Assembly: GCA_029931535.1 (NCBI GenBank)
Contig: JAQPZY010001232.1
Location: 1,692,552-1,756,551 of the forward strand
DNA length: 64,000 nucleotides
Reading direction: 5' to 3'
From: Margaritifera margaritifera
Lineage: Eukaryota > Mollusca > Bivalvia > Unionida > Margaritiferidae
Within the stretch, counting starts at the first letter, position 1. Each line of letters opens with the position of its first letter. The position numbers and the translations under genes are program-made. Under the pieces are notes generated by a model, which saw nothing but the letters and a program-made list of their open reading frames with translations, searched no databases and was not told where the DNA came from. Shown here one piece after another: positions 13,393-24,648 of the stretch.

Positions 13393-13658
13393 TAAGGAAT
13401 GCCAGTCCATTTTCCAACGTTACTGCTGGAGATGGCTATGATTGTGCCCGCGTAATATCCAAGTATATGAATATAAGCCTTCCCATTGGTTGACTGAAAA
13501 TGAGGTTATCAGTAGACGCAGTACGTCATTTTCGGTCAACCAATGAGAGGGCAGTATTTTATTCAGCGCGTTGCACTTGCACTTGCACGTGCATATTAAG
13601 CGAGCGCGATCATGGCCATGTCAGGCGGTAACGTTGGAAAACGGGCTGGCATTCCTTA
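13393..13658. mobile_element. Palindromic MITE, long imperfect inverted repeats
   Basis: The left arm (from 'taaggaatgccag') and the right arm (ending 'ctggcattcctta') are inverted copies over roughly 110 bp each. Shared phrases include 'ttttccaacgtta' and 'cattggttgac' with their complements, and the two arms are separated by a short centre. There is no ORF, so it is a non-autonomous foldback/MITE-type DNA element. The duplication is at most 2-3 bp (TA or TTA) and is not certain. Confidence 0.75.
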
Positions 13659-14283
13659 CAAAAAGAGCAGGAAAGCCCATGTTGCTTCCATAATTTAAAA
13701 GCAGGACAATACGAATATTATTCGGCCATTTCCGTCAGACTCGAAACTAACCTCGAGCAGTGCATGTCCTTCATATTTTGAACTCTTTCCAGTACAGATA
13801 ACTCTACAATACCTGCTGGGATTGAATCTAAATTCAAAGACTGCTTTGAACATGTGCAAGCTTTTTAAATAGTATGCCCCAGGATTCAAACTCTTTATGT
13901 TTAAACGAGTGGAGGAAGCCAAATGATACAACCACACTTTCGATTGCAGGTAAGAAAGTAATAACATGGTACCCCCTTCCCCTTCTCTCTCATACCTTGC
14001 CTGTGCGCACTGATAGCGGAACACATTATTGGCAAGTGTATCAATTTACACCCTGTGAGAAATAAAAAAGTTTTCTTTTTATGTCAAGTCGTTGAATATT
14101 TTTGATGATGTTGCGGTTGAGAAAGTCTGTGTTTTGTATTTAATAAAAGGCGCCTAATTTAAAAAAATTTAGGAATAAACGTAAACAAAAATGTAAAATC
14201 CTTAAAATATTTAAAGGAGTTTACATTTTTCAACCTTATCCTTAATTTATATACCCATGATTGCGCTGACCTGCCTTTTAACC

Positions 14284-14429
14284 CTATACATACATACATA
14301 CATACATACATACATACATACATACATACATACATACATACATACATACATACATACATACATACATACATACATACATACATACATACATACATACATG
14401 CATGCATGCATGCATGCATACATACATAC

Positions 14430-14512
<83 letters not shown>
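14284..14512. repeat. Compound microsatellite (CATA)n-(CATG)n-(CT)n
   Basis: About 115 bp of (CATA)n leads through a short (CATG)n bridge to about 80 bp of (CT)n. The YMYVC-, HTYI- and SL-type ORFs here on both strands are translation artefacts. Confidence 0.95.
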
Positions 14513-14513
<1 letters not shown>

Positions 14514-14875
14514 ATAAATACTGTGACAGTAGATCTTAATTGTCACTCAGTGCACGCTTCACATTCATATAACTTTGCATTATTAGATTAAAAAATATAT
14601 ATATCAGCGCCTAACGACATTGGTGTGAGTATTAATTAGCTCTGAGGAATACATTATACCATATAATGTCACACTAAATGGATTCCACTAAAAGGTCTTG
14701 AGGGTTAAACACATATTAAATCACCTCTTCTAATGGACAAGGGAATCCAGTACTTAAAATAGAGTGGTATCGATTTTGACCAATTGATCAAGTCCCCTCT
14801 CTTACAAAAAATCAGTACTAATCATGTAGAACAGCTTTGTAATATTATATCATAGGCCTATACCTTAAGTGTCCA

Positions 14876-15125
14876 CTTAAGGAAGAACACTTGACTGGTT
14901 CCATGTTTAAGGAAGAACACTTGACTGGTTCCATGTTTGGCTGGCTGGTTGGTGTTTAACGACACATCAGTCAGCACATACGTGACATTTCAGTGCACAT
15001 ATAATTAAAGTAAAGTTCCTTGCCCAGGTATATACCACGACAGCTGGCCAGGGCTGGTCGGGGTTGGATTCGAATCCAAGACCTTTGGATTGTGAACCCA
15101 GCACCGTACCACTGCGGCTCCATAA
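14876..15125. repeat. 30-bp direct duplication and mollusc SINE-like remnant
   Basis: A block of about 30 bp ('aaggaagaacacttgactgg' and following bases) is present twice in tandem (about 14880-14936). It is followed by 'ggctggttggtgtttaacga' and, at about 15060-15123, a 'ggattcgaatccaaga' B-box-like phrase with a 'ccactgcggctcc' tail. The grammar matches tRNA-related repeats seen in molluscs. This is assigned by form only. Confidence 0.4.
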
Positions 15126-15479
15126 GGAAAAACGACGGAGCCTGTGCGCATTAACCTTTGACCTTATCATACATTTGTTTTTCTTTTTAAATTTTGACCC
15201 ATGATAGGTCGATAAAAGTGTTGGTCTCAACATTTACCAACATGGACAAGTGCGCTTAACTTAATATAAATTAATTTAATAAACGTCTTTTCTCAGCGCA
15301 CTAAATTTCCAGTGCACGTTTCTGTAGTTTGTGAAATGTATCATATTTTAATATTCCGTGACAAAGTTTGCTGCGAGTGAATAATTTGTATTCCCTATTT
15401 CAAGTGTGTACGTCCATTACAAGTTTCCCAATGTAACTAAGTACTAATACGGATGTACTTTTAGGACGCAATGTTGAAT

Positions 15480-16054
15480 TTGCTACTTTAAGAAGGCAAT
15501 GAATCATCTAGAATTAATTAAAAAGTCAGTCGGCGTGATACAGGAGAGCAGTATAACAAGTTAGAACAAGGACAACCACCGGTTAGTATGACTTTTCTTA
15601 CACGTTTTACACGATAATGTGTTGTAAATAACTCGGTAACATTTCAAAGCCATAGGACAGCATGGTGACAGCATATGTTACCGGACTATTCACAGCTGTC
15701 ACTGACACTATATATAGACGTAAGACATTTATTACCAAAGACCTAACATTACACAATATATAGACGTAAGACATTTATTACCAAAGACCTAACATTACAT
15801 GTGAGTTTCTTTTTTTTTTTTTTTTTTTTTTTTTCTTCTGTATATTTCGGTATGGATCTTAAACCACTAAGCTCTACGTTTGCTGGTACACCTACGCATG
15901 CATAATTATCCACGAAACGGTCATGTATATTTTGCTTGGTCTATAAGTTTCCATTCATCTATCGATGTACCTATATATTTATCAATGTATGAATAAACAC
16001 TTGCTTACGTATGTACGGACCTACAAACCTGCCCACATATATACACCAGTCAGA
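15480..16054. repeat. Second copy of the dispersed repeat seen near 7535, with internal 49-bp duplication
   Basis: Positions 15525-15670 match 7535-7680 in part (shared 'gtcggcgtgata', 'gacttttcttacacgttt'). Inside, 'atatatagacgtaagacat' and the following bases occur twice in tandem (about 15709-15801), and a T26 run lies at about 15809-15834. The copy runs into the (CATA)n tract that follows. Confidence 0.4.
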
Positions 16055-16308
16055 CATACATACATACATACATACATACATACATACATACATACATCAT
16101 ACATACATACATACATACATACATACATACATACATACATACATACATACATACATACATACATGCATGCATACATACATACATACACACATACATACAC
16201 ACACATACATACACACATACATACATACATACATACATACATACATACATACATACATACATACATACATACATACATACATACATACATACATACATAC
16301 ATACACAC
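16055..16308. repeat. (CATA)n microsatellite
   Basis: About 250 bp of (CATA)n with CATG and CACA interruptions. It opens five overlapping artefactual ORFs on the two strands. Confidence 0.95.
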
Positions 16309-16538
16309 TACACAGAGGAAGGTGGATATGCGACCAGCATTATGAAATAAAGTTCTACGCAAATATATAAGTCAGGATAATTACTACTTACTTTTTTAAC
16401 CGATCAACACCATCGACGCAAAAATCTACAACTCCTCGGGCTGAATTGTGTTCAAACTATCGAAGTCTATGTGGTGGGATGTTTAAGGTTGTACGTTTTT
16501 TGTGGTCAGTTTTGTCTCATTGTTGAAGAAGTTGGAAC

Positions 16539-17301
16539 ACGTTGTTACGACTCTATGGTCTAAGAAAAATGTATCAGAAAGAAAGTGAAACCAACAAATC
16601 ATGTAAAAATCAACAAGCAATTTATTACTAGATAATTAAAATGAAAAATCAAAAGGTCACTTACAGTAATGTGTTTTGAAATCCTAATAATCCAATAAGA
16701 ATGATTGTTCTAATCACAAGTCCTAAATATAGAATGTTCCGAATTCACGGCTGTGTCCTTGAATGTTATGATGTGCTAATGGTCTCCAAAGTCCTGATGT
16801 ACTAGTAATCTTTGATGTGCTGATGTCAAAATGAAGTATTCCAAAATATCTGAATATAAGTTCACTTAAATTCCAAAATCATCAATTAAAAATCCAAAAT
16901 CCAAAAGTTTATGAGCACTGTTATAATCCAATGAATATTTAAAATAATTCCTCTCTTAGAATTTGGAATGAATTTTCACAACTGTAATAGCTCTTTACAA
17001 GACTGATGGTAATGTCAAAACTGAATAAATGTCCACCAAACATGGCATATATAAAGATTGGTCACATGACAGAATGTTCTAGAATATGAGTCATCTTAAT
17101 GGAATTTTTACTTGTAAACAAAAATTCAACCTTGACCTTCAAATTGAGAAAAAATATTGATCAAAACAACCTAATTCAAGGACACTAGTTAAACATGTTT
17201 TTCCTGATAACATTAAGATTTAAGCAAATATTAAAGTGAAGAAACATTTATAATTTCCCAAAATATTTATAATATTATATAAACATCATACATAACAACG
17301 T
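16539..17301 (+). mobile_element. Solo LTR, copy 1, with 4-bp target duplication
   Basis: The 755-bp body (16543-17297) begins TGTTACGACTC and ends CATAACA, that is 5'-TG...CA-3'. It is flanked by ACGT at 16539-16542 and ACGT at 17298-17301. TG...CA ends, a 4-bp duplication and the lack of any ORF are the signs of a solo LTR left by recombination between the two LTRs of a retrotransposon. A 'catatataaag' TATA box near 17048 on the plus strand suggests the sense orientation. A related copy lies in inverse orientation at 61494-62341. Confidence 0.75.
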
Positions 17302-18123
17302 ACATTTTAGGTGTTTTCTAAGAAGAGGTACCCTGCAGCTTTCCTTACTGACATCACTTCGCCTTCTTCTCTGAGACATTGCAGTTTCCCAATATCTCAC
17401 GGAATTCCTTGCGCTCAGTAGAGATAAAAGGGGTATTTTGCATCCACCCCGGTTAGCCTGGGTGGGGAGCCGGTTGGGGTCCCGACGGAACGACTGTCAG
17501 CCGGTTGGAGGTCCCCGTTTGTCTGAACGACGAGTCAGCCGGTTGGGGTTAGCCGGTTGGGGGGTGCTGTTGCAACGATCTGTTAGCCGGTTGAAAAAGC
17601 TTGTTTGTTAGGCCGACCAAGACCTCCGCCCCCCCCCCCAAAAAAAAAAAAATGAGGCCGGCTCAAAACGGGTTTTTCATTTATATTAATTGATGCAATC
17701 ATCGACTTTTTGTTCGGGCATCCATTTGACAATCTTTTGTGTTCATTTAAGGAACATGCGAACTTTCTTTCGGAGATGATGCTGTCAAGCAGTGCATCAT
17801 TGAGTGTAACTAGGCTCTAAATATAAATTACATCAGGTTTAAGTTTTTCAAAGAGCGTGTCAGTGTTTTTTAGGCATCTGTTTCCAAGCCTAAACTTACG
17901 TTTTTGCCTTCGATTTACTACTGCGTTGCTTCGATCAAGAGCATATGTATTTAAATTTGTTATATAATAGAATAGCTCTTTATTTGGCCTTGGTTCAACC
18001 GTAAACCCTCATTGACTCGGCTCTGCGTATTAATTGTTATTATGCTTGTCGTAATTATCTGTAAACTGCGCCCTATAAGCTTCCTTCTATAGTCCATTGT
18101 ACTGAGTGTATAGGCGCAGCAAT

Positions 18124-18124
18124 G

Positions 18125-18188
<64 letters not shown>

Positions 18189-18191
18189 TAG
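18124..18191. repeat. (TTA)n microsatellite
   Basis: About 65 bp of uninterrupted (TTA)n. Translated, it gives a poly-leucine run that should not be mistaken for a signal peptide. A short (AT)n tract follows at 18437-18459. Confidence 0.95.
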
Positions 18192-18215
18192 AAATGTCGT
18201 AGCATTCTGGTTAAA

Positions 18216-18413
18216 ATGTGTACCAGATGCTTTCTTCTTGATGCTTTTGTGGCTCTGGCGACTTTGGCTGTCGTCGCCTTGTTTATAGTTGGTTTTGGAA
18301 TTTACTCATCAAAGCATATAGTTGTTGCACCTGATGCTGACAGAGACATTGGTAGTTCACGACTTTCTACTGCGGATTTGCAGGCCATATCAGATGTGGG
18401 CGACGGTGTGTGA
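18216..18413 (+). CDS. Possible small single-pass membrane protein of the PolB element
   Basis: This is a 65-codon ORF from an ATG in the sequence 'ttaaaATGtgt'. Residues about 7-30 form a strongly hydrophobic helix (LLDAFVALATLAVVALFIVG). A polar tail follows with an acidic DADRD stretch and no further membrane segment. It lies on the strand opposite to the polymerase remains, near the left end of the element. No family is recognised. It could be chance coding next to the (TTA)n tract; the composition of the helix and its separation from the repeat are the only support. Confidence 0.22.
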   Translation: MCTRCFLLDAFVALATLAVVALFIVGFGIYSSKHIVVAPDADRDIGSSRLSTADLQAISDVGDGV

Positions 18414-18599
18414 GGCGCTTACAATTATTATTATTATATATATATATATATATATATACTTAAAAAGCAAAGCAGGCGAAAACGCAAAAATAGGCCGCTT
18501 TTGCACATATTTTTTGTTCGCCTGTCATGGAAAAGCCGCATATTATGCCGGAGGTGCGTTGGAAATAGGCCGAAGAGCTCGTTGTGGTACTCCTCCGCC

Positions 18600-21494
18600 C
18601 AGACGTGTTGCTCTTGTGCGGTGTGGTAGTGGCCATATGCCCGTGTCGTAATACCGTCCAACGCAATCCACTTTTTGGTGTCCAGCGGCTAAGGCTTGTT
18701 TCGTTTACGTGCTACACCCCCATTTTGTGTTGGACGATGCGTATGGCGGTCAATGCGTGTCGAAACTCTTTTCTCCCCCAGAGGCACTCGAGGTAGAGGT
18801 GATGCCTAAGATCGGTCTTTACCACTGTCCTCGAGATGCCTTCGGCCTTACGTTTTTCTTCACTGTCAGCCATTTGTATGGAATACTTCGGGGGGGGGGG
18901 GGGCAAATCCGGCAATGGGCTTTCACGAGCACTCATCATTGAACTTGCCTACGACCTTTTTATTTACCGTGCTGTGGAGCGTATGTTCTTTAGAATAGTC
19001 GCTCGTGTCATAGAGGTGAGCATCTTCGGTCATATCTCAGTAGACATGGCGGTCTCGATGCTCAGCAGCAGACTGTCAGTGTGCGTGTACAGCAGGTGCA
19101 CCTTATCGCCGTAGCGCGCTTTTATCTCATTGTAGTAGAAGTCGTACATAAGATGCTTGCTCAGATCGAGAATTGCCTGTCCCGTATAGATCGGACGGTT
19201 GAGCTTCAGGTTGGCCTTTGTGGAATAAACAGCAATAATGTTGCCACTAAAGATTTTCTGCGACAGAACTGCTGGGTTGGCAATAAGGCAAAGCACTTGT
19301 CTTCCTCACCTCCAGACCTCACAAAATCCACCCAAATCCGCTTTCTTGTGTTTTCAATGTTCTTCCCCAAAACAGGATTGTTCATCAGCTTTAAGAAGTC
19401 TTTCTCGAACTCTGACTTCGCTTTGGATCATAGGTCTATAGTCAGCTGTATGTATGGTGCCATACACGCGCTTCAATCAAACTTTATTACCCTGTGGACC
19501 TTGGTAACGCGCATCCCAAGTCTATTGTAGAGCTGGAGGTTTCAGTAATGGACCAGAGTACTCTTTTTTGCGTAGGCCTGGATCTAGCTTCGTGCTTTCT
19601 GTGAACTTATCCCTCCACCCCACCCCCCACCCCCTTTGTTTCGCTAAATTACGCTTATAGTTGCTTAGCCAATCCTATGCAGGGCCGGTTGAACCGCTAG
19701 GCAAAGGCGGCAAAATTTGGGAGGGGGGGGGGCGGAAGAAAACAGAATGAATAAAAAAAGAAAGAAATAGCGTAAAATAGAAGATAATAAGCGTCTAAAA
19801 ATAGAAAGAGAAATTAGATACAGAATTTGTATTCATACTAATGCACAATAGTCGGTTTCAAAAGTTACTTGTGGGAGAGGGGGCGCAAAGCTGAAGGTTC
19901 GTTTAGAGCGCCAAATACACTTGTGGCGACCCTGATCCTATGGAACATTCAAAGTCTCAGGAACCAGCGGATAGTTGCTGTGCGCGTCATGAAACTCCTC
20001 AGGATACTCGTAGTTGACTTCAAGGATGTAACCTTCGGGTGCGTCCGCCGCAATTGATTCGAGCGCGGGAGGGTTGACACACTTAAAACCACTAGTTTGT
20101 AGACTCTGCATCATGGTCTAGCCATATAAGATGTTAGTAACAAGATAGGGTTTCCAGCTGTTTGGCTTTTCGCTGTCAGAGTCTGGATACATTGGGTAGT
20201 TCGCTTTCGCACGATGCCGGCTAACCATCGAAATGCCGCCACCGATGCCCTTCTGAATAAATGGTGTATGTCGATGTATGTCAGCAGCTCGAGCTTGGTA
20301 CCTGTGATTTGTAGCAGCGCATCGCAGCTCGTAGTAATGGGCCGGGTTGAGGCTGTAGTTCTATGTGTCTGTTGTGATGCCGTACCAGGCAGCTTAGGTT
20401 CTTTATCCAGACATCATGGCTCTTTTTTACGCGTCATTCCAGCAATTTCGAAAGTGAGCGATAACAGCTCTATCGAATGTTGTCTCGTGTTTATGACTCG
20501 CTATTGTGCTGCAGGTAAAGGCCGTTTTCCAGTCAAAGACACCATCTGCGATAGTTTTTGTTGCGGCGCTCAAACTCAACCTTCACAGGAAAGTCAATGC
20601 CGGCAACGTTGAGCTTGCCAAGGTGCTGGCGGTACTTTCCTGGCTTATTAAAGTTTCGATCGTTAGCCCGGTAAAGAATCGACAAAATGGCCCACTCAAA
20701 GTAACGGTTTCCCTTTTTCTTCACGTTAATAACTGATCGTGGTGGTATGGACTTTGGTGTTGGAATATAGCTACGTCCGCAAAACCGGCGGTACTGTGAC
20801 ACTTGTAGTTCAAACACTTTGCATCGGTCAAATACCCATCCTGACCCCACGCGCATGTATTCTTCAATGTAGTTTAGTATGTGACATTAGCTCTATCAAT
20901 ATGCATCTTAGCCTCGTCAGTGCGCAATATGACAGTGGTCTCATTTGGGAAATAGGCTTCTACTTTAACAACATCCAGCTCAGCTTCATCATGTACGTTT
21001 TGTAGACCTGGTACAGCTTTTTCCAACTATACCGTCAACACTAGCTAAACTTCAAACCACCAAGTTCACTAAGTTCCTTTTCGAGTACAGATTGCATTCT
21101 AGGAGCCACAGCATATAGAAATACAGAAGTGTCGGATTCAAGTCTATGTTTTCTCTAGCACGGTGACACGATAGTCGTTTGCAACATCAGTAATAGAACA
21201 TAGCCTTACTATGGGTGGCAATTGGCTGCGACTATTCTTTACTGCTAGGTTTTTCTCATCAAGAATCTCGTCTATGAAGTCGCCAAAATCATCTGCGAAA
21301 ATCGTCCGTCCCAACTGTCTAGGAGCCGGAACTGGCCGTGGGGCTGGGACTGGCTGTTCAACCAGGTGAATCGGCTGCCTAGGAACTGAGCTGGGTCGCT
21401 CGATAAGAGCAGCTGCCAGAACCGCGGGAGACTCGGGGTTAATAAGTCCCCATTTGGCCAAGTCGTTAATCTCCTGTAATGCCTTTATGTCCAT
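18600..21494 (-). pseudogene. Family B DNA polymerase pseudogene (protein-primed type)
   Basis: Fragments of one polymerase can be read on the minus strand in several frames. An N-terminal ORF (21494-21144, ATG start) is proline-rich with an acidic FADDFGDFIDEIL segment. A segment at 20856-20533 carries GSGWVFD, 'SYIPTPKSIPPRSVINVKKK' and a following FPV motif. Around 20090-19945 is a GYILEVNYEYP-type motif with HSNYPLVPE. Around 19510-19320 are LGMRVTKVHRV and FEKDFFKLMNN, the polymerase motif B region. At 19296-19030 are LNRPIYTG, AILDLSKHLMYDF and LLYTHTDSL, where the motif C DTDS has become HTDS. A GITTRAYGHY tail lies near 18650. This order and these phrases match a polymerase type often seen in cnidarian and arthropod genomes. 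Stops, frameshifts and an inserted MITE (19680-19934) make it non-functional. Confidence 0.8.
19672..19942. mobile_element. hAT-type MITE nested in the PolB pseudogene
   Basis: The element runs from 19680 ('cagggccggtt') to 19934 ('gcgaccctg') with short inverted ends (CAGGG...CCCTG). It is bounded on both sides by the perfect 8-bp duplication ATCCTATG (19672-19679 and 19935-19942). The length of 255 bp, absence of an ORF and 8-bp duplication fit a non-autonomous hAT. Its position inside polymerase coding sequence shows that it inserted after, or while, the host element died. Confidence 0.85.
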
Positions 21495-23288
21495 ATCTGT
21501 AATATTGAGTATGACTTAAGATACGGTTTCTCCAAATGCCGTTTTCGATATGTAATACAAATTAATAACTGCAAGTCCTAGTAAATGCGCGCTTTAAGTA
21601 TATACTACAAATCAATAACTGTGAGTCGCAGAAATTCAATGCGCACTTGAGTTATTTGCTGCCTCCAAATGCGAACCCGCAAAGCTCCAGACGCACAAAC
21701 CCTGCAAAGCGTGTATCTGGCTCTAACGCCAATCCCGCATCCTGTGCATGGATAAGTCCTGCCTCCCCTTCTGAACTTTTGCTTGTGTGCTTCATAGTAC
21801 TCGTCTATACAGCTCTCACTACACTTCTCTGTACTGCCCAGACTACGCCAAGCGCAAGTGTTTTGCCTCTATGTTGTTTTACTGTATATAACTTGTCAGG
21901 GTATATCTAAATGGATATGGTATGTCTAAATGAAAAAAAAAATGAAAAAAAAAACAGTTTTCATCTTCTATACAACAGCAGATTTGTTTTCCCTCCGGTT
22001 TTTCCCTCACGTTCCGGCAGTAAAACCTCGTTTTGAGCCGACCTTAGTAAGGGAGATGGGTATCTCAGACGGCCGGACAACCAGGCGTTTTCACCCGGCT
22101 AACCGCTGTTCCAACGGTCACCTCAACTGACTGGCCCACAACCGGCTGACAATGATCGTCGTTCCGACAAACGGGACCCTCCAACCGATTGACAGTCGTT
22201 CCGACGGGCTCCCCAACCGACTCCCCACCTATGCTAACCGGAATGAAAGCAAAATACCCCCTTTACAAATGCTCGCTTAGCTATATTCAAATCTGTCAAG
22301 GTCTCTGTGTTTTACAAGAACTTTGTAAACTGCAAGATAAAACATTTACAGTTAGCGCTCTTTCTGATTTTTTTTTTCGTCCCAGTTACTGTTTGCATTG
22401 CAAATATAATTTTAAAAATTTCAAATATGTTTCTGATTAAATATTCGATGATGTATTTTGCGAAGATGTAAGTAGCCTAAATATTAAAGTTCGATAATCC
22501 GTCATGTTATTTGCTTGGCGATGAGTCCCATGTCTTGGGTCAAACACTACACTGTCCGTGAGACACTGACAGCGGTAAATGGAACCGAGCGCAATGAATT
22601 CATGGATAAATTTCCGTTTTCAATTTGTTTTCTGGAAATCTGGTTCGATGAATTGCTTGATAACAGTGCCACAAGGGTCGCGGTAGAGCATACATATTCG
22701 TGTCTTTTTTTAAACTCTTTATTCATCTCGTTAAACAACGTGGTTTGTTATTCTAGTTCTCTATCTTACCAAACACCGATTTTCAGTCTAGTAGCGGAAA
22801 CCTATACCACAAATGTGCAAAGTAATTGCTATAAGTTTTAAAATGCTCAATACTTATAGTGGAAATGCCAGATAATACTGTGCTCATGTACCAATCATCG
22901 ATACATATCTACGTTATTATGGTATGGACCCCCCCCCCCCAAAAAAAAGCAGCTATTTATCGATTTAACAGATTTAATAAATGCTTGATCCATGCAAATT
23001 AGGGACCCTTGATATCAATATTATGTCATCATGTACAAATCCTGAATGCATTTTGGATGGGTCTCAACAAACAAAGCTATTTAAGTACATCCTGAAACTA
23101 ACAATGGTTCAATCAACTCGAATATATTGACCTATGTTAAATCAATAAGGTATGCGTGTTTCACTTCTAACCATTGTTAGTACAAACAACGAAAGTATAC
23201 TGCACACCGTATGTGATAAAATGATACTTGTATCTCATGTTTGTTTGATACGCAACCAAATACCCCAAGATGAAATTGAAATAAACTC

Positions 23289-23477
23289 GTGAGCTTTTGT
23301 AGAAGTGGGCTCATAGAGCGCCTTCGACTCAACGAATACGTAGTTTTTGTATATCCAGGCATTACTCTAAGCAGAGTAAACATAGATAAAGGCGAAAGGG
23401 TCAGGCTAATTTTATACGACGCAGATGATCCCATTATGAATTCACGTGGATTAATCATTTGCTTCAGGTATTTTTAA
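23289..23477 (+). other. Possible orphan exon
   Basis: The frame reads through IERLRLNEYVVFVYPGITL and a charged RVRLILYDADDPIMNSRG segment, which has protein-like rather than random composition. It ends near 'cttcag|gtattt', a plausible 5' splice donor. A 'ttttgtag' acceptor-like site lies just upstream. No family is recognised and no partner exon was found, so the call is weak. Confidence 0.2.
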
Positions 23478-23782
23478 CCTCTGTGATTTAATGTCATTAT
23501 TTCTCTCTATAACTTGGGAACTTGCGACAGTTGACTTCTAACATAGTGGATGCGAGATTCAAGGGGTACGAACACATTGATAAAGAAAACCCTCCGTTCT
23601 CTTTATCAAAAGGGAGCTTCAGGTATAGCTAAGTTAAAATGATTCAGCATGAGATTAAAGAAACTGATACATGTACTTGATAGTTTGTACTAGTTATGTG
23701 TGAATACGAAGTCAACTACTATCACTGAAGCTCTAAAACTCTCTACTGCTTAATTTGCGTGACACATAATACTTAATATTGA

Positions 23783-23785
<3 letters not shown>

Positions 23786-23841
<56 letters not shown>
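23786..23841. repeat. (AT)n microsatellite
   Basis: A simple (TA)n tract of about 53 bp. Confidence 0.95.
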
Positions 23842-23843
<2 letters not shown>

Positions 23844-24599
23844 AATACACAATACACATAATGATCAGTATTAACATATGTTACATTAGAGGCACTTGAT
23901 CTGAACTGCTGAAAGTACATATTTAGCCATGTCGTTTTAAAGTTTTTTTGTTGAGTATGTTAATTTTTTACGACCAGTACAGACTATTACATGAATGATT
24001 GTGCAATGCTCCTTTGTTATGAAAATTCGTTCAAAAAGTTTGCTTTATTTGAGTTTAACGAAAATTCTTATATTAATTTTTTTTTTATACATAGCATTTG
24101 GCAAGACGCTGCATAGATATGATTCCTGTTATTTGCACATATTCGATCATTGTTTGAATAAAGTTAGCTCTGTCAGCTGATCATGCTCGTAGAAACGTAT
24201 TTGAGAGTGAAGAATTAAGTCCATTTACCTTCCAAGTATGTAATTAATCAAATAATCCAAGTATCCACGTTTACATGTGCATGACTTAGTCTTCAGATGG
24301 ATTATCAGCAATGAAAAATCCTCAACATATGTAAATTTGTCCCTTGATGTGGAACTTTAAAGTATGATTTTAATGTGAATATTCATTCCTTTAATTGGTT
24401 TTCACCGACGTGATATCATATTAATAAAATAAGTCACTCCACTTCATAAAACTTCTGTCTTTTTCCTCTTTCGTTCTTTCTTTAAGTTGAATGTCACAAA
24501 CGCAGCGAAATATACTATAATTATTTTTTATAAAAAGGCTTAATAATAAGTTTAAAAACTTGTAGCTTTTATGGACATTTTTCGTATATATTTAAATAT

Positions 24600-24620
24600 A
24601 CTTTTATATTTTTCATTCAG
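24600..24620 (+). promoter_or_regulatory. Candidate 3' splice site in the 5' UTR
   Basis: The sequence 'cttttatatttttcattcag' is a polypyrimidine run ending in CAG, 28 bases before the ATG of the Mab-21-like gene. It suggests that the coding exon is preceded by at least one non-coding exon. The third paralogue keeps a comparable 'gtttttcag' near 60658-60666, 45 bases before its start-like ATG. Confidence 0.45.
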
Positions 24621-24648
24621 AAGATAGCTGGATCTGGAGGTATTCAGG

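Larger units (their letters stand above)
17427..22264. mobile_element. Decayed PolB-bearing DNA element with terminal inverted repeats
   Basis: The ends are inverted copies over about 170-200 bp. Both start with (A)GGGG(G)TATTTTGC and carry repeated 'agccggttgg' phrases and 'cggaacgactgtca' (left about 17427-17600, right about 22050-22264 complement). Between them lie minus-strand fragments of a family B DNA polymerase. The element is about 4.8 kb, GC-richer than its surroundings, interrupted by a hAT MITE and full of frameshifts. I could not fix its target duplication. The polymerase lineage differs from that of the Polinton at 35-52 kb. Confidence 0.7.
22265..24620. other. Sequence upstream of the Mab-21-like gene, no gene supported
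   Basis: This stretch contains an (AT)n tract (23788-23840) and a perfect 13-bp inverted pair (23097-23109 and 23169-23181). One ORF (23289-23477) ends in a possible splice donor. An ORF at 22515-22841 has no recognisable feature. A pyrimidine-rich run ending in CAG at 24618-24620 looks like the 3' splice site before the exon that holds the next gene. Confidence 0.45.

Noticed and set aside
15965..16370. Histidine/threonine/tyrosine-rich and cysteine/valine-rich ORFs
   Set aside because: Translations of (CATA)n on both strands. The same applies at 14247-14591, 34454-34801 and 54157-54588.
16539..17301. Classing the 755-bp repeat as a DNA transposon
   Set aside because: Ends are TG...CA with 4-bp duplications and only a few inverted bases, which suits a solo LTR better than a cut-and-paste element.
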